Positions 1 through 11,894 of a stretch of 64,000 bases of DNA are shown piece after piece (the first letter of the stretch is position 1; each line of letters opens with the position of its first letter). Below the pieces are notes generated by a model that was not told where the DNA came from, ran no database searches, and saw nothing but the letters and a program-made list of their open reading frames with translations. A program made the position numbers and the translations under genes. Source of the DNA: Sisyra terminalis (Eukaryota; Arthropoda; Insecta; Neuroptera; Sisyridae); the NCBI GenBank assembly GCA_958496175.1, contig OY292276.1, positions 26,988,001 through 27,052,000 on the forward strand, read 5' to 3'.

Positions 1-237
1 CCAATTTTTTTTAAGGAATGATGATGTAATTATAATGCAATAATTTTCTTATTTGCAAATTGTCATCGATAGTTTGTCGACTTCAGTTGAATAACTCAAA
101 ACAAAAAAATGACCATCAATTTTCAATTTTTCTGATTAAGTTCTTAAACTATAGACAGAGTATTAAAATTAAAAGAATCTTTTAATTATAGCTAATGTAT
201 CCGCAATTGTAGGAAGTTTTTATCTCTTTTATTATGT

Positions 238-385
238 AATTTATCGCTGTTCAAAATTATTTAGCTCTTTAGCGACTCTAGGGTTAATAAAAATCCATAA
301 CATTGAAAAATTACTCGATACGATAATCGAACCCAATACCTACCAGTTTTGAGGCGACCACCTTGACCACTCTACCACCAATTGG
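238..385 (-). mobile_element. tRNA-derived SINE copy 1, near full length
   Basis: On the minus strand this reads as a head CCACCAATTGG-side box, a type-II-tRNA-like A box (GAGTGGTCAAGGTGG), a B box close to GGGTTCGATTATC, a central block resembling TTAACCCTAGAGTCGC, and a tail resembling CAGCGATAAAT. The same order recurs in at least ten other places in the window. A and B boxes at tRNA spacing mean an internal RNA polymerase III promoter, which defines tRNA-derived SINEs. The element codes for nothing and would depend on a LINE partner for movement. The family assignment rests on comparing copies inside this window; no named SINE family is claimed. Confidence 0.75.
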
Positions 386-1134
386 ATTATATTTTTTTAC
401 TCTTTGTTTTTTGAACTTTTACAAGAGTTTTACTAAACATATAAAGGTGTTTTTATGGTATCTTTATAGTAGACATATTAACTTACAGTGTTTTCATTTA
501 TAACTTACAGTGTTTTATTTTTCAATTAATAATAAATGAAGTACATAATACAATTATTTACATAATCGGATTTGTAAATGTAAAGTTATTAAATAAATAT
601 TATTTTTTCCAATGATAATTCAATCGAAAAACTGTTTTTTATGAAAAAATCAAATTTAACGTTGGAATACTTATTTGAATAAATTCCCATTTCTATTTCA
701 GTCTAAAATATTTGAATTAATTTGCATGACGAATTTAAAACTTTGATTTATTTCACAAAATAAATACTTTATATATGTATATATATATTTTTTAATATTT
801 TAAAACCATTTCTGTAAATGTTTGTCACGGTAAATTTATAAATAGAAGTTGAAATATGAGTTTCAATTTGCAATAGAAAAATAGCAATACAGTTTTTTAT
901 CCGTTGTTTTTAAAGGTATATAAAATTAAGTAATAATACGTTTTCTGAATCTTATTCTCCAATTATTTCTCATTATTTCTTTTATATATTTTTAATTCTT
1001 CAAAACAGTGAATTTCATTTATGGAAATTTTAAACTGTGCGTGTTTTTATTATATAACCATGTTGAACGAATTCTATATAAAAATATGTAATTTTTATAA
1101 TATTACACAAATAAAATATTTACCAACCTATAAT
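386..1134. other. AT-rich stretch with nothing identifiable
   Basis: Contains short ATATAT runs near 776-790 and many homopolymer A/T tracts, but no long ORF, no TIR pair and no match to the repeat families found elsewhere in the window. Confidence 0.5.
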
Positions 1135-1215
1135 ACTAATGGACGAGTGGCCAAGGTGGCTACTCCAAAACTGTAACGTACTGGGGTTTTTGTGCAAATT
1201 TTCAAATCGTTAAAA
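1135..1215 (+). mobile_element. tRNA-derived SINE copy 2, head only
   Basis: Carries the clearest A box of the family (TGGACGAGTGGCCAAGG), very like the A box of class II tRNAs (Leu/Ser), then ACTCCAAAACTG and a decayed B box (CTGGGGTTTTTGTG). Similarity to the other copies fades after GCAAATTTTC, so the conserved central block and tail are missing. Confidence 0.6.
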
Positions 1216-2448
1216 TGAATATCCTATATAAATATTCGAAAGACATCCCCTTAGTATTATAATCTTCATTAGGCACTACCAAAAGTATTAGGTATATTTT
1301 AACTATAAAATGTGACAAATGGTTTTTTTTTCAGACTTACATTAGTAAAACATGAGATTAATCACTCGTCAAAAAAATCTTATTCGAATCAATGTTCTTT
1401 GTCACTAAACATATTATAAAGATTCGATTATGCCAATCATTGTCATTAATCATATTCTATTTTGTTATGTCGTTTTCTGAAGGCGTGATACTATATAATT
1501 TTCTTTATCTGGAGTTGTAAGCCCTTAAAATTTGAATATAATTTAGGTTTTATTTTAAAGAATTTTCTTTTAGTTTCTAATGTGACAGTAGAAGAAATCA
1601 GAGTTGAAATGAATAAAAAAACCAGCTTTGTGTATTATATGATAATTTTTTCCAACTATTATCTGAATGGGTGTAATATTGTTCGGAAAAACTAACAATA
1701 ACTTAAGTACAATAAATCAAATAATTTAAAAAAGAATAAAAAAATTGTTTGCCGTTTTCCAAAAAAACATTTTGGATATTTGATTATAAACTTGGAAAGA
1801 ATACAAACTTTACCGATAATAATTATTGTATTTTTTAATTAACGTTTTACTGAAAGTGATAATATATTTTATAGAAAAAAATATTACTGTGAAATAACCC
1901 GTTTTCATATATTAGGTATACGATATATTAGCCTCGTCATTTTGAATGTGATAATCATTTGTTATTAAACTAGGTCAGATTTATTAGTTTTTTTGATATA
2001 TTTTAAATATTTTTTTACCCAATTATTAATATTTAGTAAATAATGCAAAATGATGGGAAGAATAAAATATATAATCAATATAGTGATCAGTTTTAAAAAT
2101 GCCGATACTCATATGACCAGAAATGTTTGCAAAAGGTAGTCATTCTTTAAAGTCACAGTTTTCATATTTTAAACTATTAACAGATAAATGAACATTAACA
2201 TAAGTCTAAAGAAATAGTTATTGTAATTTTATTATAAGAGCTTAACATTTTGTTATTTGAAGCTTAAGTTATAAAAGTATAAGTTTTCTTAATTTTCATG
2301 TTATGTACATCAATGGAATCTAAAGATACACGAGAAACCTAAAAATATGACCTGCCTTATTGTCAATTGTTTTATATGGATTTTTTAAAGTGATTAATTT
2401 GGAAAAATAAAAAAACCAACCAAATGTTCAATAGTATAGATAAGTAAA
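1216..2448. other. AT-rich stretch with nothing identifiable
   Basis: No ORF of 60 codons, no inverted-repeat pair and no similarity to the repeat families found elsewhere in the window was seen. Confidence 0.45.
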
Positions 2449-2606
2449 CCCTACTGGTGGTGAAGTGGTTAAGGTGGTCACTTCAAAACTGGTAGATGCT
2501 GGGTTCGATTGTCGGATTTACAATATTTCTTGTAACGTTATTTTATTGATCCTAGAGTCGCTAAAAATTTGTCAGTTATAAAGCAACGATAAATAACAAA
2601 AAAAAA
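2449..2606 (+). mobile_element. tRNA-derived SINE copy 3, full length with A-rich tail
   Basis: The best complete copy on the plus strand. The head CTACTGGTGGTGAAGTGG leads into AAGGTGGTCACTTC, AAAACTGGTAGATGC and the B box GGGTTCGATTGTC. Next come a linker ending TATTTCTTG, the central block GATCCTAGAGTCGCTAAA, the tail AGTTATAAAGCAACGATAAA and a run of nine A. The A-run is the expected 3' end of a retroposed SINE. I saw no clean flanking duplication, so exact limits are uncertain by a few bases. Confidence 0.78.
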
Positions 2607-3721
2607 GTATTACAAATAAGAGTGCTAACAATGCAATATAAGTTACTCAAAAGACCAACTAATTGAACTCAATGGGGATAATATACTTGCCTTAATTTCA
2701 GCTGCTACCGTTATAAAATAACTGAAAAAATGGAAAACTTGGCGATGGATTTTTCAGCATTATCATCTGTAACTGCAACTATTAAATGCTCAAAAAATTG
2801 CTAGACTTCCCTGGTAATAGGAAATTTTGAATGAATTGGTGCTTATTGTAGCAATGAAGTAGGTACTGCATAAATTATAGTTAAGTGAAGGGGTTTGTCA
2901 AACATAAAGGTGACTGGGAAGTAATACTGTCTTTAACATAAAATTAAAACGTAACATTTGAAACATCTTTTAATTGTAAATCGATGACATAATCACCTTT
3001 GATATTACCAACCTTTTGACATAAAGTGTTTAAGTTTTTGGCTAAGAAAAATATTTGACAATCTCATTTTGAACATTCTTTAAGTTTTCAATATTTTACC
3101 TCTTAGAAACTATTGTAGCGATTGAATTAAATAACAATTCGATAAAACAACTTTGAACGATTCTAGTGGATGATAAGACAATATCATTCACCCTCAATTT
3201 ATTAATTTTTTCCAAAGACTTCTTGTACAGAGGAGTCTTGCATTGTCGTATTGCAAAATAAAGTTGTCTCGATTGTTGATTCTTGTGAACTTTCCAATGC
3301 TTGGTTGGTTGATCAAGATTGGTTAAGAATATTTGAAAGGTCTTCAACTATCTGCCATGGATTTGGTACCACTTACTCTATAAACATCTTATTGTTTAAA
3401 CTGTTATCATTCTTACGAGTTGGAGAACTCAAAATTATTGAATCTAAACTAAAAATTGCTTGATATCAGTGAACATTTAATGCGCTTGGCTGAATATTAA
3501 AATGTTTGGTAGCAACTTTGTATTATTACCCTGTATAATTCAACAAGCATACAATACTGAATTTGTTTTTCTTTGGGTATTTGTCAAACCATTTCAATAT
3601 AAATTTCAGAGTGAAAATATTTTTGAATCCTTTTTAAATTAATAAGTCACTCTAATTTTAATTTTTTTTCTTCTTCATTTAACTGGGGTCGTCTAAGAGT
3701 TCCTCTGCACTGCGTCGTAAA
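2607..3721. other. Unassigned interval
   Basis: Two opposed ORFs of 83 and 70 codons overlap at 3096-3463, but neither shows a recognisable motif and both have the composition of random AT-rich DNA. No repeats from the other families were found here. Confidence 0.4.
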
Positions 3722-3880
3722 AAGAAGAACTATTACGTCCCAGCTTTGTTTCTAGCTGGTTCAGTTGGTCAGGTCTGCTTCTAAAATAAATCTCAGTAGG
3801 TAGGTAATTGAATTTTTGTGGATGTTTCCCAGTTCATGTCCAGGTGTTTCAAAAAAGCTGTAACAACTTTAAAATAACAT
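3722..3880 (-). mobile_element. Non-LTR retrotransposon 3' fragment, copy A
   Basis: On the minus strand it encodes the end of an ORF2-like protein, including GHELGNIHKNS and LLRFILEADLTN followed by a stop. The same segment occurs at 19535-19895 (minus) and 21455-21596 (plus), where the matching peptides are LLKFISEADLTN and LLSFISEAGLLE. The three copies share the order of a [P]GHELRN-like motif then an LLxFISEAGL-like motif, which is how several RNase-H-bearing non-LTR elements end. It lacks RT and everything upstream, as expected of a 5'-truncated copy. Confidence 0.6.
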
Positions 3881-4035
3881 ATAAACCAATAAGCATTTGA
3901 ATGTTATAGGTCCAGAAACGACATTACTTTCCGGTTACCTTAAGACTTTAGAAGTTGGAGTAATATTATTTTTTAATGTTTTTAACGGAGTTTTTTTAAA
4001 ATGTCTATTCTACTAAAGCCATAATGCTTTTGTTC

Positions 4036-4236
4036 AGGTTTGTCCAACATACGACCCACGGGCCATTATCCAGCACGTGAAGGTTCTTCATCCAGCCCAC
4101 AAACTTGTTAAATTTTAGCCAATTATGTTATGTATAATTATTGCTTTGCTTCACTACTAGACCATACTAGATATTTCATTTAGCCCTCATTGATATAAAA
4201 AGTCTTAAATTTGGCCCTACGCAAAACTGTGTTACA
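4036..4236. mobile_element. hAT-like non-autonomous repeat, one clear end
   Basis: Begins CAGGTTTGTCCAACATACGA followed by CCCACGGGCC and ends near TTTGGCCCTACGCAAAAC. The pattern of CAGG, TTGTCCAA and GGCCCGCGGGCC-like boxes is common to terminal regions of hAT-derived MITEs. I could not find an 8-bp target-site duplication or a convincing right TIR, so the right limit is approximate. Confidence 0.4.
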
Positions 4237-4633
4237 CACTTTAGTTCAATATCTCTCCTTATTTAAGCATCAAATTGTGTTTCTAATGTCAATAATATAC
4301 GATCTATTTTGAACAGTCGTTAAAGATTTTATGTTTAATTATTGATTAAAATATAAAGAATTATGTATTTGAATTAGTCAGAAGAACTATTTGACAAGAT
4401 TCAAATGAAATTTTCACACCTACGTAGATAACCACAACGTAATGAAATTAAGAATTTACGTTGAATAAATAACTACGAGTTTTTAATTGAAATCTTAAAT
4501 TAAATTATATTATGTATTTGAAAATCTACCTCAATTAACAAGTTTCAGTGTTACACGAATTATACCACATGATAAGTCAATTTTATACTATAAAATTCAT
4601 CACTGATTTGAAAAGACTTATTGTTATTATACA

Positions 4634-5225
4634 CAGTCCCTGGCCATATTACTAAACGCACTTAAAATTTTATACAAAATGTACTTACATATTCTACTAA
4701 ATTAAATTTAATTTTATTCATTTTTTAAGAAATATATTTCCTGGATAAGGGTAAAACCTTGTTTATTATCCCTATTACCCTATTTTAGGATAATAGCCTT
4801 GGTTTGAGACCCATTGAAAATATGTGGAAGTCGCTGAAGAAAAAAGTAGCAAAAGAGGTGGTCACAACAGAAAAATACCCCTTGGAAAAAATATTCAAGT
4901 ATGGAATCATCATTCACAAATGCAGCAGACGGTATTGTCCTACATCGACAGTATACTGCGCAGAATGGGAACTTAAATATCAGTAAACGGGCTTTCAATT
5001 AAATATTTAACAATTCAGCTCGCCATAATTAAGAAGATGCAGAATTAATTTGATGGTAAAAATTTAATTTTTAGTAAATATGATTTTTGGTCACGCTAGT
5101 AGGTAATAAATAAATAAAATTTGTACAGAAAAGTTATTCCCAATCAAAATGTGGACTCAAAATAAAATAGCTTTTCTGGTTTTATACAAAACCTATAGTG
5201 CGTTTTTTAATATGGCCAGGGACTG
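4634..5225 (+). mobile_element. Internally deleted Tc1-like transposon
   Basis: A ~592-bp element with inverted ends. The left end is CAGTCCCTGGCCATATTACT then AAACGCACT; the right end, read in reverse complement, has the same block with two mismatches over about 29 bp. TA follows the right end (5226-5227); the left flank reads CA, so the expected TA duplication is decayed on that side. A full Tc1 element is about 1.6 kb, so roughly 1 kb including the N-terminal DNA-binding domain and most of the catalytic core is gone. The remaining coding piece is annotated separately. Confidence 0.85.
4789..5006 (+). pseudogene. Tc1 transposase C-terminal remnant
   Basis: The frame at 4795 gives LRPIENMWKSLKKKV, matching the conserved (SPDL)NPIENLW motif around the third catalytic acidic residue region of Tc1 transposases. 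A single-base frameshift near 4898 moves the homology to the frame VWNHHSQMQQTVLSYIDS, and a TAA stop at 4974-4976 then interrupts the last residues, which still end GLSIKY as in the family. Only about the last 70 residues of a ~340-residue protein remain. It lies inside the TIRs of the 4634-5225 element. It cannot make active transposase. Confidence 0.85.
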
Positions 5226-5227
5226 TA

Positions 5228-7242
5228 TTATTAAAGATAAAAGCGTTGTTTTAAGAAGATGATTATCTATAGGTATTATGGAACTTTTTTGATATTGCAA
5301 TTTCATGCATAATTAATGATTTTATAAGAATAAAATGAAAAATGCTACGAAGGTCATACATATAATTTTTCCTCATAATAAATAACAATCAAACGACGAT
5401 TGTATATTTCCAATAAGATTCGATTGCATTTTTTGAATTTGTCGATTATAATAATTAAAATAGTTGATGCAGAATTACGAAATATGCGATATATGCATTT
5501 TGCTATAAGAGTGAAAAGAAAAAAATAAATGGCAATAGATTGTAAGATGTGTCCTAGACGCGCGTCACGTTCTTCGGCGGAAAAACTATTAGAAGCCACT
5601 TACAAAGACTTGGCTCGTCATCTTTGCGTTGAAATCGTGAGAACCTTTAAAGACTTTCACTTCACGTTCATCTATCTCATTTCTTATTATCGAATCAATC
5701 ATGATTTGTTTCTTTATTCTCAATTAAAGAGTAATATTTCTGATGGAAAATCCATAAATGTAAACAGTGATATTTATTCGTTTAAGTATCTGTCTAAATT
5801 ATTTATGAGCAAAACAAGTTTGAAACTCTTGACGAATAAGTTATTTTGTTGGAGCATCGATACTATTATCGTCATCATTTTTCCATTCGTCCTTTTGCAT
5901 CTATAGATAGATACTGTGTTCGGTTTGTTGTCAAACAATTTGCGATCACTTTGTGAGCGAATTGAACCGTATCGGGAAATGGATGCGCTCCATGGCTTTC
6001 CTCTACCACCAGCATCCCTAGACTGAGATCTATGCGATATGTATCGCCAGCTCCATAGCCGTAGAAACACTCGTTTTCCTAGTCGAATAGTTTTATTATT
6101 TGTTTTTGATGATATTATAAAAGTTTTAAGTATACTCGCGTCTCTTTCAATCTTCACACAGTAATATACACGTGTCCTGTGTTTGTAGTTTCCAACTAAA
6201 CTTACCAATATCGGACGAATGTCGCAACTGAGCCGGATTTAAGTTTCCTCGACAAACTCAAAAGTTTAATAATATTTTAATGCATCAATTTATGTTGTAT
6301 TTATTGCAGAAAAGAATTTGGAAAATCATTTTTATTTTATTACTCATAAATTGAACTTTAAAGTTTTATAAAATAACAAAAACCATATTTTAAATCTTTT
6401 TCATTTTGGAAACTACTCATATACTTAATAGTATATCTAAATGACAAAAATGATTTGTTGTCAAAAATTTATTTCAAATTGATATCCTTTAACCCTCCGT
6501 ACATAGTACCTATCTAGACTATTTTAAACTGAAAAAATGACTGAACCGATTTTCATGACTTATGATTTGATGGATTAGTCTACTCCTAGGTTAGCAGAAT
6601 AACTATTACGATATCTGAATAAAATGTGTTTTTAAGTAAGTTAGCTTTGACATATTCCTCAATTGCTTGTAATCTTTGATACCTGGGGTTTTGCAAAATC
6701 GCATAGCGACCGTTTGAATTTGACTTTTTAATATACTTAATTTAAGTGTCTGAAGGACCTAATGTTTCCAATACGTCAATAAAATAAAACCAATCTTCGT
6801 AATATTTTTCGTGCTGATATTTATAGAATAACGCCCGAAATGAAGATAGAATATCCGGATTATTTTTTTTTTATATTTAGCAAACGCATACAAAGTATGT
6901 AAAGTAGTAAAAGGTTAGAAATTATTGTAAAAATTGGAAGCAGTACTAAACATTACAAGAAAACCAAAATAACCAAAACTATTATGGGTATCAGATCATA
7001 AAGACAAAATAATTATAAATAAGCATGTTTAAATCTTCATCGATCCCTTTAAAAAACTGAAAAAAGATCAATTTATGTACAAAGAAATGTAGAGTATATC
7101 AAAAGAACAGATATTAATTCATCAAACAACTCCTATTATAGTACATATCTTACGATGGCTATAAGACTATGGTTCAGTTATACTTCAAATGATTTAAGAC
7201 TCACCACAAATTTTGAATTTTGAAAGCTTAAGTAATCTTAAG
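5228..7242. other. Unassigned interval with two overlapping opposed ORFs
   Basis: A plus-strand ORF (5529-5906, 125 codons) and a minus-strand ORF (5774-6208, 144 codons, the longest in the window but opening at TTG) overlap. The block 5529-5660 and 5980-6060 is richer in GC than its surroundings. On the minus strand TTG|GTAAGTTT at about 6209-6200 is a good splice-donor match just downstream of a TCAGTT initiator-like site. None of the translations matches a family I know. It may be a decayed repeat, an untranslated exon or chance. Confidence 0.15.
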
Positions 7243-7420
7243 CTGGATGATCAAAATTCAGTGTAATAACCAAAGAAAAAATGTAGAGAGGGCATTCTCA
7301 CCAATAGTCAATAACAGTTGGGTGATCCAAATTTAACGGAAGAACCTTGAAGTAAACATAAAATGAGCATTCCCACCAACAGCCAATCACAGTTGGATGA
7401 TTGAAAATCAGTGGAAGAAC
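7243..7420 (+). repeat. Tandem repeat, about 75-bp period, ~2.4 copies
   Basis: The phrase GGATGATCAAAATTCAGTG at 7245 recurs as GGGTGATCCAAATTTAACGG near 7320 and GGATGATTGAAAATCAGTGG near 7395, each followed by AAGAACC-like sequence in the later copies. GCATTCTCACCAATAGTCAA (7291) and GCATTCCCACCAACAGCCAA (7366) match each other in the same register. The units differ by several substitutions, so this is an old local duplication, not an active satellite array. Confidence 0.65.
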
Positions 7421-10400
7421 CATTTTTGTATGCATATGGGAATTATTTAATCAATGTTCTTATAGGTATGAATCTAAATATGTAAAATAAAATGTATTTT
7501 TAAAAAATGCACTTGATTTTTTTTAAACAAGCATTAGTATGTGTATTTAATTATATCCATATTGATAATTACAAATGTGGCAATATAACCGAAATCAATT
7601 AATTTTCGCAATTCAACTTTAGGTGGTACGAAATTCACCGGGTCCTTCTCCATAGCTCTTCTCTCTTTTTGGTCCTTCTAGATTGCAAAAAGAGAAAAGT
7701 TCAACATATAAATTGAAACCAATCCGTGATTACCTTGTGCCTCATCACATAGCGATTATGGAAAAATCCCTTAATACAATACTGCTTGATGATTATTGAT
7801 GAGGATAGCTTGGCAATCGAAATAGACGCCTAGGGCACTACGGCTTAAATACATTCTGTTTGAATTTTTGTTCATACTTATGTTTATAGTTTACTTTTGT
7901 TAGTAATATTTCATTAACTAGACTACAATATATTTAATCTATTTTTTGTACAGTTTAAACTGTTCAGGGTTTGCGGAAAAAAACTAATTTGAATTCATTG
8001 CTATCTCATTATGAAATTTCTAACATAGAGAAGAAATTGTATTCGTTATAGGAAATACAGAAAATATAGTTTACTTATGTGTGACGTCACATAGTTACAA
8101 TCAATCACGAAGCGTTTCTAAACCTCGAAAAGTATGATTTTACTCACGATTTTTTTTCCAAAAAATAAACTTGTTTAATTATGAAAATTTGTAAACTATG
8201 ATTTTATGATACATTTTATTAGTATGGTAACAACCCGTCTCATATTTTACATAATAGTCAAAATGTGTATTTTGGATTAATATCATATATCCTTCAGAAA
8301 ATTCTTAGCCAGTAGTTTCTTACCCATTTTAGAATGCATTGCACAAGTACATTTACGTATTTTAGCACCCACCAAGCTTTATTAAATTGATTATAAGTAT
8401 TTACTGCACTGCAGGAGTTATAAGATATGACCGATTTTTTCCATATACTGTAAATGACGATGTGATGTTTATTCTTTAGAGTAAAGAAGTTTACGAGTTT
8501 ACGAACTCTTAAAATTTAAAAGTTTTAAAATTACTTTGCCATAGAAATAGAAACCATTTTGAAATACTTTCAGTCTAATGTAGGTAGTTAAATATTCTAT
8601 TTTTAAAAGGTTAATAAAATTCACACGATCTAATACCGGACGACGGATATCCTCCCGGCAATTTCTCGATGGTTTACATTAATATAGCAAACAAATACTG
8701 TTTATCATATCCATTTTTTTTCATTTCACTTAATAAAACTTTTTATTTCGAAGTTTTTCTTATTTGGTTTTTTATTAGAAGTGTAGTTATTATACATTCC
8801 TTTCACTCCGGTATTGGAAAATACATATATTTCGACGAAAATAAATTATTTTTTATCTAAATTGATAAATTCGATTGTTTCATAAACACAACTAATCAAA
8901 ATTATGTTCTGTACTTATGGGTACCTATGTATTGAAATTTAAGGCTGGGAATTCATTCTTAATAATATACCTGATGGTCTATAAGCTCGACAAAGAGTTT
9001 TATAGGAACAAATTGAAGTGTAAGAGAAACAGATAGCATCACATTTATTATTACTTTTTGAACGCAACAAACAACGGTAAAAGAAACTACAGAAATTCTA
9101 ATAATGGGGTCAAATTCTATTCCGTTAATTTAGAAAGATATCTCGGTTTTGTATTATATTATTATTACTACGTTTCCTCTCTTTGTTCTTGTATCAAGTG
9201 GATCACTTTCTTTTTCGTGTGCCAATTTAGAAAACTTGTTAAATGAAAAACTTTTTCATACTCGAAAAGTAAAATATTTTCCAAGTTTTGTCACATTACC
9301 ACCAGACATATTCCATTAAAGTCGACTGAAATGGTTTTGACTTGATGAATATATTATGTTAATTTTTTTGTTGTCCCGGTAGAATATTTTCGTTGGTAAT
9401 TTACATTGAGTTTAAGAATTGACTTTTCGATGAATATACTTTTTTTGACAATACGTAAACTAACGGTACTTCCATAGAAGCGATAACGAGCTGTAACTTT
9501 TGTATAAAAGTGACCGTTTTCTTTGATCAGTGTTACTAGGTTAGAGGGCTAACGACAATCTTATGATGTCATATGACAACTTGTGAAAATTTTTTGTTCG
9601 TTCCCAAGCTATAACGATTTTAAAAAATACCAAGATTATTTACTCATTGTATAGCTAATACTCAATAAAAAAAATTCAAAGAATTTTATCTGAAAATTTT
9701 ACGATAAAACTTAATCGATTAAACCGATTGTAATTGTGCTTCAAATTCAATTTCTCATAGTCTTTATTTTCATTGAGCAAAAAATACATTTCAGTTCATT
9801 TTAGGATTTTTGCCGAATGAAAATAGATAATTTTCAATAAAGATTTATGTTAGCTTCACCGACACATTTACTAACACTCGGAGGAAAGTTCAAGGAAAAT
9901 AACCTGATGATAACAATGATGATACCTATACATACATTTATTGTATGTATTTGTGAGCTTTTAATTCGATTTAATGGATATTTGTGGGGAGAAAGATTAT
10001 AAGAATGACAAGATGTCATTTTTCATTCTCACATTAGAAGATATCAAAAAGATTTTTCAATGGAGGGATACACATATAAGTAGTTATAGTAACCGAGATG
10101 AACAAACCATGTGTATAACATAATTAGAGGTCGTCATTATTGTTGATTCAATTACCGGTACTAGATCTCAATTTCTTTTTCTTCATATTATAGCATGTGG
10201 AAAAGACAAAGTAACTTCCAACTTATAAATTAATACATGCTGTAAACATCTTACAAATGGTTGTAACATTTACAGCTTTTTTCAGGTGTTCGGTACATAA
10301 TTTCAAGGAATTTTTAATATCCATTAGCTAAAAAATTGAATAAAAACTTTAGATAAAGATAAATTACAATTTGTTTTTTTTTTTAATAATACCTGGGAAC

Positions 10401-11420
10401 TTCTCTTAAAATTTATGCTTCCATTGATATAAAATGTAAAATTTTTAGTTGAATATTTAAAACGAAACATTAAAAAAATAATACATGATAAAAATTATCT
10501 GTTAGATAAATTCTAAATATTTATCTTATACAAATCACTATTATTAAGTTGAAATATAGACATATGTTATTTCAATTTTCCAGATAACATTTTATCTGGA
10601 AGATAAATTTCCCTCTCTAGATGTGAAAATACCGACCCTTAATCATATAAAATGCTAATACCAGTACAAAAACATTTTAAAATTACTTACATTTAAACCT
10701 AGACTTAAGGGATATCATACATATACACAATTACCACCACAGCTGATTAGCAATAAGTGGTGCAGTGACCATCCAATTTTGATCCGTTTTCAGGCAACTG
10801 GAAATCTTAGGTTGTCACAACATTTGGAACAGTATTTATAGGCTAAACAATATGAAAATTAATACAGTTCATTTGAAAACATTTATGCATTGACATCTTA
10901 TGAGGAAAATTTGGATTGGAGTAAACGGAGAATATTTTGATTAAAAAACAGCTGATCGAACTTTCGGTATTAAACTGGAGTTTCGGTTTCGGTAGAAAAT
11001 CTGCCAAAATTATGTTCGTGAGTTTTCGTTCAGTCTTTGAGACTAATTCATATAATAGAGATCTCAACATTGCATAAATTTATTTGTATTGTTATTTCAA
11101 CATAAAAAAGGATTTATATTGGACTTATTTCATTTTACATAACTGTTGATTTTTAATTACCATAGAGAGTTCAAAAATTTATTTTTATAAGTACAAAATT
11201 TTTTTAAAAGGAAATTTTGATATTAGTTAGGAAAACTACTTGATAAATTGATATCAATATGGTATGTCCAAAAATTTTGGTCCAATAAGATATGGAATAT
11301 TTTTCATAACATACTATAAAAGACTGCAATGTTTATAGAAAAAATTGTTTTTACAATGTCGAATCGTTGTTCAAAGTACTTTTAAAAAAGAGCTTTTTTT
11401 GCATAAATATTATAATAATA
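7421..11420. other. Long unassigned interval
   Basis: Four kilobases with only short ORFs of 60-75 codons and no identifiable TIR, SINE or LINE sequence. A segment near 10965-11045 has the repetitive GTTTCGGTTTCGG character seen in some hAT subterminal regions, but it is too short to assign. Confidence 0.4.
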
Positions 11421-11892
11421 CAGTAACCCCTCCAACTGCGCGGGTTTTCACTGCGCGGTTTTCCACTGCGCGAGTTGAGTTTTTAATACTAATTTTCACA
11501 CTGCACGATTAAAACTTCACATTTACGCGGTTTTTAAAAACTTTTGTCTTCGTGCGTGCAGAATTATTTAAATAATCGAAAGTAACTTTTTTTTTCAAAG
11601 ACAAAAAAGCTCAACAAAATCGCAAGGATAGCTAGCTACTGATCATCTTTTATTGCAGAATATTCTAAACAAATTCTTATTTAGCATACTATTTTTTTAA
11701 AAATTTAGTTGTTTAATAGGATATTATGTATGTTTTTTTTTGCTACCAAATTTTTCATTTATTTTTTGGAATTTTTTACTATTTGAAACTTAACCCCCTC
11801 ATTTTCACACAAAATAGGGTTTACATTGTGCGGTTTTGTGTTATGCGCCGTTTTTGGAGAACGGAACTACAGCGCAGTCGGAGGGATTACTG
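11421..11892. mobile_element. MITE with pogo/Tigger-like ends (family 1)
   Basis: A 472-bp element bounded by TA at 11419-11420 and 11893-11894. Its left end, CAGTAACCCCTCCAACTGCG, is mirrored on the right by CAGTAATCCCTCCGACTGCG in reverse complement. Inside the left end the motif CACTGCGCGGTTTT repeats several times. CAG-type ends plus a TA duplication fit the pogo/Tigger branch of the Tc1-mariner superfamily. There is no transposase; the 80-codon ORF at 11726-11968 simply crosses the right TIR. A second right end of the same family lies at 32830-32889. Confidence 0.8.
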
Positions 11893-11894
11893 TA

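Noticed and set aside
2449..2520. SINE heads as possible functional tRNA genes
   Set aside because: A and B boxes are present but the acceptor and anticodon stems do not form, and the sequence continues into a shared SINE body.
10965..11045. GTTTCGGTTTCGG-rich segment, possible hAT end
   Set aside because: No TIR partner or duplication, too short to assign.
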